Shown: positions 1 to 9,166, counted from the stretch's first letter. The stretch is DNA of 64,000 nt from Paracoccus fistulariae (GCF_028553785.1 NZ_CP067136.1:1550001-1614000); one strand, 5' to 3'. The notes: a model not told the origin generated them from the sequence alone. Made by a program: numbers and translations.

Positions 1-538
1 TCCCTCGCTGAAGGATTTTCCTTCCGATATCGCCGAACGCATCAATGCCGTGCATGAAAAATCCGGTTTCGTGCCGAATGTCTTTCTGGTGCTGGCCCAA
101 CGCCCGGACGAATTCCGCGCCTTTTTCGCCTATCACGATGCGCTGATGGAAAAGCCCGGTAATCTGACCAAGGCCGAGCGTGAGATGATCGTGGTTGCCA
201 CCAGTGCCGCCAACGAATGTCAGTATTGCGTCATTGCCCATGGCGCGATCCTGCGCATCCGGGCCAAGAATGCGCTGATCGCGGATCAGGTCGCGGTGAA
301 TTACCGCAAGGCCGATATCACCCCGCGCCAGCGCGCCATGCTGGATTTCGCCATGAAGGTGTCGCAGGATTCCGGCGCTGTTGGCGACGGCGACTTCGCC
401 ACACTGCGCGAGCATGGGTTTACCCAGGACGATATCTGGGACATTGCCGCCATTTCGGCCTTTTTCGGCATGTCTAACCGGATTGCCAATGTCACCGGGA
501 TGCAGCCGAATGAGGAATTCTACAGCATGGGCCGCTGA
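1..538 (+). CDS. Peroxidase-related (carboxymuconolactone decarboxylase-like) protein, 5' truncated
   Basis: The frame is open from base 2, so the gene starts outside the window. A GTG at 50 is available but unlikely to be the start, because coding-like sequence continues upstream of it. The motif ECQYCVIAHGAILR is the CxxCxxxH redox/proton-relay centre of the AhpD/CMD fold, which reduces peroxides with a Cys pair. The pattern (FVPNVFLVLAQRP at the N-terminus, then ITPRQRAMLDFAMK and a C-terminal MQPNEEFY) fits the uncharacterised peroxidase-related subfamily of about 180-190 residues. It converges with xylB, 9 bases away. The physiological substrate is unknown. Confidence 0.85.
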   Translation, partial: PSLKDFPSDIAERINAVHEKSGFVPNVFLVLAQRPDEFRAFFAYHDALMEKPGNLTKAEREMIVVATSAANECQYCVIAHGAILRIRAKNALIADQVAVNYRKADITPRQRAMLDFAMKVSQDSGAVGDGDFATLREHGFTQDDIWDIAAISAFFGMSNRIANVTGMQPNEEFYSMGR

Positions 539-547
539 GGCGCGCCG

Positions 548-1966
548 TCAGCCGCGAAACCTTTGCAGGCGTTCGGCATAGGCATCGGTCAGGCGGGGAT
601 CCGGCAGGATCTCGGCCGCGATGCGGGGGGCAGTGCAGATCTGGCTGACCGGAGCGCCGGTTGCCGCCATCAGGCCCAGACGCGCCGCACCAAAGGCCGC
701 GCCGTAATCGCCGCTGTCGGGGATCAGGATGGGCAAGCCCAAGGCCGTGGCGATGGCGTGAACCCAATATTCCGACCGCGCCCCGCCGCCAAGCGCGACC
801 AGCGCCTGCGGATCCGAGCCCGCCTGCCGCAGCACTGCAAGGTTATCGGCAAAGGCAAAGGCCACACCCTCCAGCACCGCCTGCGTCAGCGCCGCGCGAT
901 CGGTCCGGGCCGACAGACCGCTGAACCCCGCCCGCAGGGTCACATCGTTATGCGGCGTCCGCTCGCCCGAGAGATAGGGCAGAAAGGTCACCTCACCCGG
1001 CGCTTTCAGATCCGTACCAAGTTCCGCCGTCAGATCCGCCGGGCGTTGTCCCGTGATCCCAGACAGCCATTCCAGCGCGGCCGAGGCCGACAGGATCACC
1101 CCCATCTGATGCCACATCCCCGGCAAGGCATGGCAAAAGGCATGGACCGCGCTTTCGGGCAGCGGCAGATAGCGTTCGGTCGCCGCAAACAGCACGCCCG
1201 AGGTGCCCAGCGACACAAAGCCCTGCCCCTCGGCCACAGTGCCCGCGCCGACGGCGGTGGCAGCATTGTCGCCTGCCCCGCCTGCCACCACAATTCCCGG
1301 CTGCATCCCCCAGGCATGGGCCAGTTTCGCCCGCAGACCGCCCGAAGGTGCATTGCCCTCGATCAGGTCGGGCATCTGGTCGGGCCGCATGCCCGACGCT
1401 TGCAGAAGTTCGGCAGACCACAGCCGCGCGCCGGTATCCAGCCAGCTAGTCCCCGCCGCGTCCGACATGTCGGCCACATATTCGCCCGTCAGCCACAGGC
1501 GCAGATAATCCTTGGGCAGCAGGACCTTGGCGATATTATCGAAATTGTTGGGCTCGTGCTGGGCCATCCAGACCAGCTTGGGCGCGGTGAAGCCCGGAAA
1601 GACGATATTGCCCGAAATCTCGCGAAAGCGCGGATCGCGGTCCAGCGCCGCCGCCTGTTCCTGCGAGCGACCGTCATTCCACAGGATCGCCGGGCGGATC
1701 ACCCGACCCGCAGCATCCAGCGCCACCGCGCCATGCATCTGCCCCGACAGTCCGATGCCCCTGACCCCGGCCAGATCATGATCGGCCCGCAACTGCGCCA
1801 GCGCGGCTTCGGTTGCCCTGATCCACTGATCGGGATCCTGCTCGGCCCAGCCCGAATGCGGGCGCGACACCGTAAGCCCCGAACTGGCCGAGGCCAGAAC
1901 GCGCTGATCCCCGTCCATCAGCAGAACCTTGACCCCGGAAGTGCCCAGATCAATGCCAAGATACAT
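548..1966 (-). CDS. xylB: Xylulokinase
   Basis: A 472-residue FGGY-family carbohydrate kinase that phosphorylates D-xylulose to xylulose 5-phosphate for the pentose phosphate pathway. Seen: N-terminal sugar-kinase phosphate motif (IDLGTSGVKVLLMDG), the central SGQMHGAV and WNDGRS segments typical of xylulokinases, and the C-terminal nucleotide-binding stretch LGGGARSEYW. The ATG at 1966 has AAGAGG eight bases upstream. It is the last gene of the leftward polyol operon, 12 bases after the HAD phosphatase. In this setting it would use xylulose made from D-arabitol by the mannitol/arabitol-type dehydrogenase. Identification as xylulokinase rather than another FGGY kinase rests on motifs and context. 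Confidence 0.93.
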   Translation of the reverse strand: MYLGIDLGTSGVKVLLMDGDQRVLASASSGLTVSRPHSGWAEQDPDQWIRATEAALAQLRADHDLAGVRGIGLSGQMHGAVALDAAGRVIRPAILWNDGRSQEQAAALDRDPRFREISGNIVFPGFTAPKLVWMAQHEPNNFDNIAKVLLPKDYLRLWLTGEYVADMSDAAGTSWLDTGARLWSAELLQASGMRPDQMPDLIEGNAPSGGLRAKLAHAWGMQPGIVVAGGAGDNAATAVGAGTVAEGQGFVSLGTSGVLFAATERYLPLPESAVHAFCHALPGMWHQMGVILSASAALEWLSGITGQRPADLTAELGTDLKAPGEVTFLPYLSGERTPHNDVTLRAGFSGLSARTDRAALTQAVLEGVAFAFADNLAVLRQAGSDPQALVALGGGARSEYWVHAIATALGLPILIPDSGDYGAAFGAARLGLMAATGAPVSQICTAPRIAAEILPDPRLTDAYAERLQRFRG

Positions 1967-1978
1967 CTTGCAGCCTCT

Positions 1979-2659
1979 TTATCCTGTCAGCGCGGCGCCG
2001 ATATGCGCCTGCACGATACCGGGCAGTTCATCCGCATGGGTGGCAATCGCATCGGCCCCAAGCTGCGGCAGCTTATGCGCCAGCCCCGACGCCTGCGCAT
2101 GCGATCCGCCCAGCAGCCCGATGGCATACATCCCCGCCGCCCGCGCAGCCTGAATCCCCGCACCGCTATCTTCGATGACGATGCAGTTTTCGGGCGGAAC
2201 CGCAAGATGGCGTGCCGCCAGCAGGAACAGATCCGGGGCCGGCTTGCCATTCTGCACCTGCACCGCGGAATAGACATGGCCGCCAAAAAACCCGCTCAGC
2301 CCGGTCAGTTCCAGCGATTGCGCGATCCGCCCCGGGGTCGAGGATGACGCCACCGCCATCGGCATGCCCTGCAGCGCGGTCAGCGCGGCGGCGATGCCGG
2401 GGATCGGCTGCAACTCCTGCCGAAAGCGTTCCGCCAGACGGCGGCGATAATCGGGCAACAGGGGCGAGACATCCACGCCATGTTCCTGCTGCACCATCTG
2501 GGTGATCGAAGCGACCGAGCGTCCGATCATTCGCTGAAACATCTCGGCATCCGAGATATCCGCCCCCGCCATCCGCAGCGTATCGCCAAGCTCGGCGATG
2601 GACAGCGGCTCGCTATCCACCAGCACGCCGTCGCAATCGAAGATCAGCGCAAAGCTCAT
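1979..2659 (-). CDS. HAD-family phosphatase (beta-phosphoglucomutase-like)
   Basis: 226 residues from the ATG at 2659, which overlaps the mtlK stop by four bases (ATGA), so the longer reading frame upstream is not used. Seen: motif I FDCDGVLVDSEP, the cap domain, motif II around VASSSTPGR, and motif III/IV VIEDSGAGIQAARAAGM. These are typical of subfamily I HAD sugar phosphatases and beta-PGM-like enzymes. Its substrate cannot be read from sequence. Its place between mannitol dehydrogenase and xylulokinase suggests a sugar or polyol phosphate, possibly detoxifying a mis-phosphorylated polyol. No hexose kinase is encoded in this operon. Confidence 0.88.
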   Translation of the reverse strand: MSFALIFDCDGVLVDSEPLSIAELGDTLRMAGADISDAEMFQRMIGRSVASITQMVQQEHGVDVSPLLPDYRRRLAERFRQELQPIPGIAAALTALQGMPMAVASSSTPGRIAQSLELTGLSGFFGGHVYSAVQVQNGKPAPDLFLLAARHLAVPPENCIVIEDSGAGIQAARAAGMYAIGLLGGSHAQASGLAHKLPQLGADAIATHADELPGIVQAHIGAALTG

Positions 2660-4122
2660 GCCGCCAGATAGCTGCGCAAGGTGGCTTCGGCGCCCTTGTC
2701 CCACAGCATCTCCAGCCAGCGGGCAAAGGCCCGCGCGAAGTCGGGATTCTTGCCGGTCTCACCATAGATATCGGCCATGGCCAGCCAGTCCGACGGGTTG
2801 TCCCGCGCCGCCTTGGCGACCGTGGTCAGGCGATCCCAGTTCGGGTCATTCGGCGCGATCTCGGCCCCGGAATCGGTCGTGCCCGCGCAGTAGCGACACC
2901 ACAGCGCGCTTTCCAGCGCCAGCCCCTCGATCCCCTGCCCGGCCTTGAGACGGTCGGCAATGGTCGGCACGATGAATTTCGGCTGACGGTTGGATCCGTC
3001 CAGGCACAGGCGCCGGACCGTATCCCCGATCTTGGGATTGGCGCAGCGTTCCTCTACCTTGCGGAAATAGGCCTGCAGATCGGTGTTCGGGACCGGCGGG
3101 ACGGCGGGAATGATCTCTTCCGTCTCGAGTTTTTCCAGAAAGGCGCGGACCAGTTCATTCTCCATCGCCTCATGCACGAAATGGATATCCATCAGACCGG
3201 CGGGATAGGCGATCACGGCATGGCCGCCGTTCAGAATGCGCAGCTTCATCAGTTCCCAAGGCGCGACATCCTCGACAAATTCGACGCCGACCTCTTCCAG
3301 CGCGGGCCGACCGGCAGGGAAGTTGTCTTCCAGCACCCATTGAATGAAATCCTCGCAAAAGACGGGGCAATCGTCATCGATACCGAAATCGTCCCGGATC
3401 ATCGCGCGCTCGCGGTCGCTGGTGGCCGGGGTGATGCGGTCGACCATGCCATTCGGGAAGGCAACATTGGCGTCGATCCAGTCGGCCAGTTCGGGGTCAG
3501 AGAGCCGTGCGGTTCCGACCACCGCTTCGCGGGTCACATCGCCATTATGGGGGATATTGTCGCAGCACATGACCGTGAAGGGCTGCTGCCCGGCCTCGCG
3601 CCGCGCACGCAGCCCGGCGACCAGCATGCCAAAGACCGTCTTCGGCTGATCTGGCGCGGCGCCATCCGCCGCAATGGCCGGATGTTGCGGGTTGAAATGA
3701 CCGGTCGAGGCATCGATGAAATAGCCACCCTCGGTGATCGTCAGGCTGGCGATGCGGATCTCGGGATCGCTGAGCTTCGCAATGATCGCCGCCGCATCGG
3801 CAGGCGGCAGGTAATCCACCGTCGCGCCCAGAATGCGCGGGTCCGAAGCCTCGGCCGATTGCTCGACCACGGAATAGAGGAAATCCTGCGCCGCCAATGC
3901 GTCGCGGATCCGGGCATCCGAAGGCATGACCCCCGCGCCCACGATCGCAAAATCCAGCCCCTTGCCGGTATTCATCAGCCGGTCCAGGTAGACCGCCTGA
4001 TGGGCGCGGTGGAAATTGCCCAGACCGAAATGGACGATCCCGCCCTTCAACTGGCCGCGATCATAGCCCGGCGCCGGAACGCCAAGCGAGGACAGGTTTT
4101 CATTGTTCAGCTTGATTGCCAT
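2656..4122 (-). CDS. mtlK: Mannitol 2-dehydrogenase family protein (long-chain polyol dehydrogenase)
   Basis: 488 residues, the usual length for NAD-dependent mannitol 2-dehydrogenases, which oxidise D-mannitol to fructose and often D-arabitol to xylulose. Seen: N-terminal Rossmann segment HFGLGNFHRAHQAVYLD, the CCDNIPHNGD stretch, and the catalytic block MKLRILNGGHAVI in which the conserved Lys, Asn and His of the family are all present. It follows smoS after three bases and is coupled to the HAD gene by ATGA. It matches the position of mtlK in the Rhodobacter sphaeroides polyol operon, hence the symbol. Confidence 0.94.
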   Translation of the reverse strand: MAIKLNNENLSSLGVPAPGYDRGQLKGGIVHFGLGNFHRAHQAVYLDRLMNTGKGLDFAIVGAGVMPSDARIRDALAAQDFLYSVVEQSAEASDPRILGATVDYLPPADAAAIIAKLSDPEIRIASLTITEGGYFIDASTGHFNPQHPAIAADGAAPDQPKTVFGMLVAGLRARREAGQQPFTVMCCDNIPHNGDVTREAVVGTARLSDPELADWIDANVAFPNGMVDRITPATSDRERAMIRDDFGIDDDCPVFCEDFIQWVLEDNFPAGRPALEEVGVEFVEDVAPWELMKLRILNGGHAVIAYPAGLMDIHFVHEAMENELVRAFLEKLETEEIIPAVPPVPNTDLQAYFRKVEERCANPKIGDTVRRLCLDGSNRQPKFIVPTIADRLKAGQGIEGLALESALWCRYCAGTTDSGAEIAPNDPNWDRLTTVAKAARDNPSDWLAMADIYGETGKNPDFARAFARWLEMLWDKGAEATLRSYLAA

Positions 4123-4125
4123 TGG

Positions 4126-4890
4126 TCAACTCATCCAGTTGCCGCCGTCCACATTGAAACATTGGGCGACGATGTAATCGGCTTCGGGCGTGGCAAGGAA
4201 AATCGCCATGCCGGTCAAATCTTCTGCGGTGCCCATGCGGCCAAAGGGGACGGCGGCGCCGACCTCTGCCTTTTTCTGGCCGCGCGGCTTGTTTTCATAT
4301 TCGGCGAATTTCGCATCGACGCCGTCCCAGTGATCGCCATCGACCACGCCGGGCGCGATGGCATTGACGTTGATGCCATGCGAGATCAGGTTCAGCCCCG
4401 CCGACTGGGTCAGGCTGATGACGGCGGCCTTGGTGGCGCAATAGACGGCGACCAGGGCCTCGCCCCGCCTGCCCGCCTGCGAGGCCATGTTGATGATCTT
4501 GCCCTTGCGGCCCGTCTGGATCATGTGCCGCGCAACGGCTTGCATGGTAAACAGCGTGCCGCCCACATTGATGGCGAAAAGCCTGTCATAGCTGTCGCGC
4601 GTGATCTGGGCGATGGGCGCAAGATCGAACAGGGCGGCATTGTTGATCAGGATGTCGATGCCACCCAGTTCCGCCACGGCGCTGGCCACGCCCGCATCAA
4701 TGCTGGCCTGATCGGTCACATCCATCACGATCGGGACCGCGCCGATCTGGCTGGCGGTGGCGCGGACGCCATCGCCATTGATATCGGCAATCGCCACCGT
4801 CGCGCCTTCGCGGATATAGGCCTCGGCGAAGGCACGACCGATGCCGCGGGCGGCACCGGTGATCAGCGCGGTCTTGCCCTGCAACCTCAC
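4126..4890 (-). CDS. smoS: Sorbitol dehydrogenase (L-iditol 2-dehydrogenase), SDR family
   Basis: 254-residue short-chain dehydrogenase oxidising D-glucitol (sorbitol) to fructose. Seen: cofactor loop [17 protein letters not shown] (the Asp indicates NAD preference), NNAAL, catalytic Ser in MASQAGR, and YCATK with the catalytic Tyr and Lys. The C-terminal half, with [17 protein letters not shown] and ending VDGGNWMS, closely resembles what I recall of R. sphaeroides SmoS. The GTG start overlaps the smoK stop as GTGA, so the two genes are translationally coupled. Confidence 0.95.
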   Translation of the reverse strand: MRLQGKTALITGAARGIGRAFAEAYIREGATVAIADINGDGVRATASQIGAVPIVMDVTDQASIDAGVASAVAELGGIDILINNAALFDLAPIAQITRDSYDRLFAINVGGTLFTMQAVARHMIQTGRKGKIINMASQAGRRGEALVAVYCATKAAVISLTQSAGLNLISHGINVNAIAPGVVDGDHWDGVDAKFAEYENKPRGQKKAEVGAAVPFGRMGTAEDLTGMAIFLATPEADYIVAQCFNVDGGNWMS

Positions 4891-5885
4891 AGCGCAAGCC
4901 CGTCTTCGGCGAATTTGTAGATCCGGTTTTCCTCGGGCGTCAGGAAGATGCGGTCGCCGTGATGGACGGGAAATTCGCCTGCCGCGCGGGCAATGATCGG
5001 GGTGCCATCATCCAGATCGATATGCAGGAAGGTATCCGAGCCCAGATGTTCGGCCACACCGACCGTGCCGGGGAATTCGCCCTCGCTTTGGGACAGCGAC
5101 CAGTGCTCCGGGCGCACGCCGATGGTATGGGCACCGTGCTTTGCCGCGCCTTCGCCCTCGATGAAGTTCATGTTCGGGCTGCCGATGAAGCCGCCGACAA
5201 ACTTGTTGGCCGGATTGTTGTACAGTTCCAGGGGAGAGCCCACCTGCTCGACCCGGCCTGCACGCAGGACCACGATCTTGTCGGCCATGGTCATCGCCTC
5301 GACCTGATCGTGGGTGACATAGATCATCGTCGTCTTCAGGCTGTTATGCAGTTCCGAGATTTCGACCCGCATGTTCACCCGCAGCGCCGCATCGAGGTTC
5401 GACAGCGGCTCGTCGAACAGGAACGCCTCGGGCTCGCGGACGATGGCGCGGCCGATGGCGACGCGCTGACGCTGACCGCCCGACAACTGCCCCGGCTTGC
5501 GGTCCAGATAGCTGTCGAGGTTCAGGATCTTCGCCGCATGGGCGACGCGCTTTTGCTGCTCGGCCTCGGGCATCTTGGCCATCTTCAGCGGAAAGGCGAT
5601 ATTCTTGCGCACCGACATATGCGGATAAAGCGCATAGGACTGAAACACCATGGCCAGACCGCGCCGGGCCGGACCGGCATCGGTCACGTCCTGCCCGTCG
5701 ATATGGATCGCGCCGGAACTGACATCCTCCAGCCCCGCGATCAGCCGCAGCAGCGTCGATTTTCCGCAGCCCGAGGGGCCGACGAAGACGACGAATTCAC
5801 CGTCCTCGATGGTCAGATCCACACCGGGAATAACCTCGACCTCGCCAAAGGCCTTGCGGACGTTTTTCAGCGTAATGGAACCCAT
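4887..5885 (-). CDS. smoK: Polyol ABC transporter ATP-binding protein
   Basis: 332 residues, MalK/UgpC-type ATPase with a C-terminal TOBE region. Seen: Walker [10 protein letters not shown] near residue 37, signature [14 protein letters not shown], Walker [13 protein letters not shown] and the H-loop [13 protein letters not shown]. It energises uptake of sorbitol/mannitol through the SmoF/SmoG permease. It sits 12 bases after smoG and overlaps smoS by four bases. The C-terminal region (VGVRPEHW) is typical of the CUT1 carbohydrate family. Confidence 0.95.
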   Translation of the reverse strand: MGSITLKNVRKAFGEVEVIPGVDLTIEDGEFVVFVGPSGCGKSTLLRLIAGLEDVSSGAIHIDGQDVTDAGPARRGLAMVFQSYALYPHMSVRKNIAFPLKMAKMPEAEQQKRVAHAAKILNLDSYLDRKPGQLSGGQRQRVAIGRAIVREPEAFLFDEPLSNLDAALRVNMRVEISELHNSLKTTMIYVTHDQVEAMTMADKIVVLRAGRVEQVGSPLELYNNPANKFVGGFIGSPNMNFIEGEGAAKHGAHTIGVRPEHWSLSQSEGEFPGTVGVAEHLGSDTFLHIDLDDGTPIIARAAGEFPVHHGDRIFLTPEENRIYKFAEDGLAL

Positions 5886-5897
5886 TGCATGTCCCCC

Positions 5898-6722
5898 CTA
5901 TTTCACCGCGCCGAAGGTCAGGCCGCGGACAAGTTGTTTCTGGCTGAACCAGCCCATGATCAGAATCGGCGCGATGGCCATGACGGATGCCGCCGACAGC
6001 TTGGCCCAGAACAGGCCCTGCGGGCTGCTGAACGAGGCGATGAAGGCCGAAAGCGGCGCCGCATTCGTGGTTGTCAGCTGGATCGTCCAGAAGGCTTCGT
6101 TCCAGGCCAGAATGACATTCAGCAGCAGGGTCGAGGCGATGCCCGGCACCGCCATCGGCGTCAGCACATGGACGATTTCCTGCCCCAGGGTGGCACCATC
6201 CATCCGCGCGGCCTCCAGGATCTCGCCCGGGATCTCGCGGAAATAGGTGTAAAGCATCCAGACCACGATCGGCAGGTTCATCAGCATCAGGATGATCACC
6301 AGACCGATGCGCGTATCCATCAGACCCGTTTTCAGAAAGATCAGATAGATCGGCACCAGAACGGCGACCGCCGGCATCATCTTGGTGGACAGCATCCACA
6401 TCAGGATGTCCTTCGTGCGCTTGGTCGGCGAAAAGGCCATTGCCCAGGCCGCCGGGACCGCCACGATCAGCGCCAGCACGGTCGAACCGACGGCGATGAT
6501 CACCGAATTCATGAAGGGCCGGAAATAGTTATACTGGGACTGCACCTCGCGATAGCTGTCCATCGACAAGCTGGGGATCAGATCGAACCCCGCAATCGCC
6601 TCTTGTTCCGTCTTCAGGCTGGTGATGATTGCATAAAGGATCGGAAAGAAGATCAGCAGGGCCACCAGCCAGGCTGCGATCGTGTAGCCGATCTTGGTGT
6701 TGCGGGAAACAGCGCGTGCCAT
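5898..6722 (-). CDS. smoG: Polyol ABC transporter inner-membrane permease (MalG-like)
   Basis: 274 residues with about six membrane spans; the first (AAWLVALLIFFPILYAI) starts near residue 14. It carries the EAA-loop of CUT1 permeases, seen as EAARMDGATLGQEIVHVLTPMA, which docks onto the ATPase. The N-terminal periplasmic loop and the MalG-type ending (VRGLTFGAVK) fit SmoG. It lies 10 bases after smoF and precedes smoK. With SmoF it forms the heterodimeric channel. Confidence 0.94.
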   Translation of the reverse strand: MARAVSRNTKIGYTIAAWLVALLIFFPILYAIITSLKTEQEAIAGFDLIPSLSMDSYREVQSQYNYFRPFMNSVIIAVGSTVLALIVAVPAAWAMAFSPTKRTKDILMWMLSTKMMPAVAVLVPIYLIFLKTGLMDTRIGLVIILMLMNLPIVVWMLYTYFREIPGEILEAARMDGATLGQEIVHVLTPMAVPGIASTLLLNVILAWNEAFWTIQLTTTNAAPLSAFIASFSSPQGLFWAKLSAASVMAIAPILIMGWFSQKQLVRGLTFGAVK

Positions 6723-6732
6723 CAGTCCCTCC

Positions 6733-7602
6733 TCAATCCAGGTTCTTGCCGACGGCGCGCATCAGGAAGATGGCGACGAAATTGGCCAATACGACCGCGA
6801 TGATGCCCCCTGCCGCCGCACCGCCGATGTCGAAATTCAGACGCGCCGCGCGATAGATCAGGTAGGTCAGGTTGGTCGAGGCATTGCCCGGACCGCCATT
6901 CGTGGTCACAAGAATTTCCGCATAGATGCCCAGCAGGAAGATCGTCTGGATCAGCACCACCACGGTGATTGCGCGGGCCATATGCGGCAGGGTCAGGTAA
7001 AAGAACCGGTTCAGCGCGGATGCGCCGTCCATCTCGGCCGCCTGCATCTGCTCGCCATCCAGCGATTGCAGCGAAGTCAGCAGGATCAGCGTCGCAAAGG
7101 GCAGCCATTGCCAGGCCACGATCAGAATGATCGAGAACAGCGGGAATTGCGCGAACCAGTCCACCGGCTGCAACCCGAAGAACTTGGCAATATCCGCCAG
7201 CACGCCATAGCTGGGATGCATGATCATGTTCTTCCAGATCAGCGCCGCGACCGGCGGCATGACGAAGAAGGGGCTGATCACCAGAATGCGCACGATCCCC
7301 TGGCCGAAGATCGGTTTGTCGATCAGCAGCGCGATCAGGATCCCGCCGATGACAGTGATGCACAGAACGCCCAGCACCAGAACCAGCGTGTTCCAGATCG
7401 CATCCATGAAGGCCGGGTCGGTATAGAAGTACTGATAGTTGAACCATCCGGCCCAGCTGGTGCTGGCGGGGTTCAGAAGGTTGTAATTCAGAAATGAATA
7501 GTAAAGCGTCATTGCCAGCGGCACGACCATCCAGACCAGAAGCAGAATGATCGCGGGCGCACGCATCAGCCGGGCAAGGCTTTGTGTCTGACGTGTAGCC
7601 AC
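6733..7602 (-). CDS. smoF: Polyol ABC transporter inner-membrane permease (MalF-like)
   Basis: 289 residues with six predicted membrane spans and the EAA loop EMDGASALNRFFYLTLPHM. The open frame extends upstream to 7668. I choose the GTG at 7602 (MATRQTQSL...) because GGAGG lies eight bases ahead of it, while the upstream extension is Arg/Pro-rich and lacks a ribosome site. It follows the binding-protein gene smoE, as in related CUT1 operons. The ending VGKNLD is typical of the family. Confidence 0.92.
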   Translation of the reverse strand: MATRQTQSLARLMRAPAIILLLVWMVVPLAMTLYYSFLNYNLLNPASTSWAGWFNYQYFYTDPAFMDAIWNTLVLVLGVLCITVIGGILIALLIDKPIFGQGIVRILVISPFFVMPPVAALIWKNMIMHPSYGVLADIAKFFGLQPVDWFAQFPLFSIILIVAWQWLPFATLILLTSLQSLDGEQMQAAEMDGASALNRFFYLTLPHMARAITVVVLIQTIFLLGIYAEILVTTNGGPGNASTNLTYLIYRAARLNFDIGGAAAGGIIAVVLANFVAIFLMRAVGKNLD

Positions 7603-7693
7603 AGCGAGGTCCTCCGAAGGGCGCGCGATTGCGCGGATGTCGGGTCGATCCGCCGCCCGGCAGGTCACCGGGCGGCATTGTCACGCGTTGCGC

Positions 7694-9010
7694 TTATTTG
7701 GGATAACCCGCACGCGCCATTTCGCGGGTCGTGATGGCCTGTGCCGAGGCCAGCGCATCTTCCGCCGACATCTGACCGGCCAGCGCGGCCGAGAATTGCT
7801 GACCCACAGCCGTGCCGATACCCTGGAATTCCGGGATCGCGACGAATTGCCCACCCGTATAGGGGATATCCTGAACCGAGGCTTTCTGCGTATCCGCCCC
7901 CTCGATCGCCGTCAGCGTCATCGCGGCAAAGGGGGCCGCCTCTTGATAGGCGGGGTTCGCGTAAAGCGAGGCACGCGTGCCCGGAGGTGCGGCGCGCCAG
8001 CCCTCGGTCTCGGCGACCAGATTGGTGTAATCCTTGCTGGTGGCCCAGGCGACGAATTTCCTGGCCGCATCAGGCGCGTCCGAGGATGCCGGGATGGCCA
8101 GGCTCCAGGCCCAAAGCCAGTTGCCGTGATTGTCCACGCCATCCTTGTTCGGGAACCGGGCAAAGCCCACGCTTTCGGCCACGGTCGAATTCTCGGGGTC
8201 GGTCACGAAGCTGGCCGCCACGGTGGCGTCGATCCAGATGCCGCATTTGCCCTGCTGGAACAGCGACAGGTTTTCGTTGAAGCCGTTGGACGAGGCACCA
8301 GGAGGGCCGTAATTCGTCATCAAGTCCAGATAATCGGTCAGCGTCGCATTCCATTCGGCGCTGTCGAATTGCGCCTTCCATTCCGGATCGAACCAGCGCC
8401 CGCCATAGCTGTTGCTCATGGCGGTCAGGAAGGCCATGTTCTCGCCCCAGCCGGGCTTGCCGCGCAGGCAGATGCCATATTGTTCGGCATCCTTGTCGGT
8501 CATCGCCTCGGCGGCAGCCTTGATCTCGGCCCAGGTGGGGCTTTCGGAAATGGTCACACCGGCAGCTTCGGCCAGATCGGTGCGATACATGACCATCGCG
8601 GATTCGGCATAGAAGGGCACGGCGTAAAGCGTATCTTCGACCGACAGCGCCTGGCGCACGGCGGGCAGCAGGTCGTCAACGTCATATTCCGCAGGCAGAT
8701 CGCTTAGCGGCAGCAGCCAGTCCTGATTGGCCCAGATCGGAACCTCATAGGTGCCGATGGTCAGGACGTCATATTGTCCGCCGCGCGTCGCGATATCGGT
8801 GGTGACACGCTCGCGCAGGATGTTCTCCTCAAGCGTGACCCATTCCAGCTGAATGTCCGGATTTGCCTCGGCGAAGGGTGCGGTCATCTTCTGCATGCGG
8901 ATCATGTCGCCGTTGTTCACGGTGGCGATGGTCAGCGTCTCGGCCATGGCGGGCATCGTCACAGCGGTCAGCGCACATGCCCCAAGCAGGCCGCGCATCG
9001 TCGTCGTCAT
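7694..9010 (-). CDS. smoE: Polyol ABC transporter periplasmic substrate-binding protein
   Basis: 438 residues from the ATG at 9010, chosen because GAGGAGG lies nine bases upstream; an in-frame codon at 9028 lacks this. The N-terminus is a signal peptide ending in PAMAE (cleavage after Ala about residue 23). The mature protein has the family-1 extracellular solute-binding layout, including GGQYDVLTIGTYEVP and IDATVAASFV. It is the first gene of the leftward operon and the likely determinant of sorbitol/mannitol specificity. Divergent from the regulator gene across 156 bases. Confidence 0.93.
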   Translation of the reverse strand: MTTTMRGLLGACALTAVTMPAMAETLTIATVNNGDMIRMQKMTAPFAEANPDIQLEWVTLEENILRERVTTDIATRGGQYDVLTIGTYEVPIWANQDWLLPLSDLPAEYDVDDLLPAVRQALSVEDTLYAVPFYAESAMVMYRTDLAEAAGVTISESPTWAEIKAAAEAMTDKDAEQYGICLRGKPGWGENMAFLTAMSNSYGGRWFDPEWKAQFDSAEWNATLTDYLDLMTNYGPPGASSNGFNENLSLFQQGKCGIWIDATVAASFVTDPENSTVAESVGFARFPNKDGVDNHGNWLWAWSLAIPASSDAPDAARKFVAWATSKDYTNLVAETEGWRAAPPGTRASLYANPAYQEAAPFAAMTLTAIEGADTQKASVQDIPYTGGQFVAIPEFQGIGTAVGQQFSAALAGQMSAEDALASAQAITTREMARAGYPK

Positions 9011-9045
9011 ATCAATATTCCTCCTCAAGATCCCATTGGTGTATT

Positions 9046-9068
9046 ATTTGCCCACGAGATTGGCAAAT
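9046..9068. promoter_or_regulatory. Candidate operator: 7-bp inverted repeat in the smoE/regulator divergent region
   Basis: ATTTGCC at 9046-9052 and GGCAAAT at 9062-9068 form a perfect inverted repeat with a nine-base spacer. The right arm overlaps the -35 element proposed for the divergent regulator gene. The spacing and the position between the two genes suggest a regulator binding site. That the SorC-type regulator next door binds here is inference. Confidence 0.5.
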
Positions 9069-9087
9069 GCTCACCTGTTGTTATAAA
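9060..9087 (+). promoter_or_regulatory. Candidate sigma70 promoter of the SorC-family regulator
   Basis: TTGGCA at 9060-9065 and TATAAA at 9082-9087 with a 16-base spacer, about 80 bases upstream of the ATG at 9167. Both hexamers touch the candidate operator half-sites, which would allow autoregulation. Confidence 0.45.
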
Positions 9088-9095
9088 TTTGTCAA
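9067..9095 (-). promoter_or_regulatory. Candidate promoter of the smo operon
   Basis: On the minus strand TTGACA (9095-9090) is a perfect -35, followed after 17 bases by GAGCAT (9072-9067), a weak -10. The weak -10 would fit an activator-dependent promoter. It overlaps the divergent promoter, so both cannot be freely used at once. Confidence 0.4.
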
Positions 9096-9097
9096 AT
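9087..9097. promoter_or_regulatory. Candidate second operator: ATTTG-T-CAAAT palindrome
   Basis: A perfect 5-bp palindrome with one central base, sharing the ATTTG/CAAAT half-site with the inverted repeat about 30 bases to the left. It contains most of the -35 hexamer (TTGACA on the minus strand) proposed for smoE. The half-site context TTGNCAAATGCT occurs at both 9060-9071 and 9089-9100, a start-to-start distance of 29 bases, close to three helical turns. Confidence 0.5.
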
Positions 9098-9166
9098 GCT
9101 ATTTTTTTCTTGCTTTCCCGGCCCGGCCCCGGTTTCGCGAAGGCAGATAAACGAAAGGCGACAAAG

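Noticed and set aside
563..2347. A 594-codon plus-strand frame opposite xylB and the HAD gene
   Set aside because: It is antisense to two clear genes with family motifs, and its Arg/Gln/His-rich composition is typical of a shadow frame.
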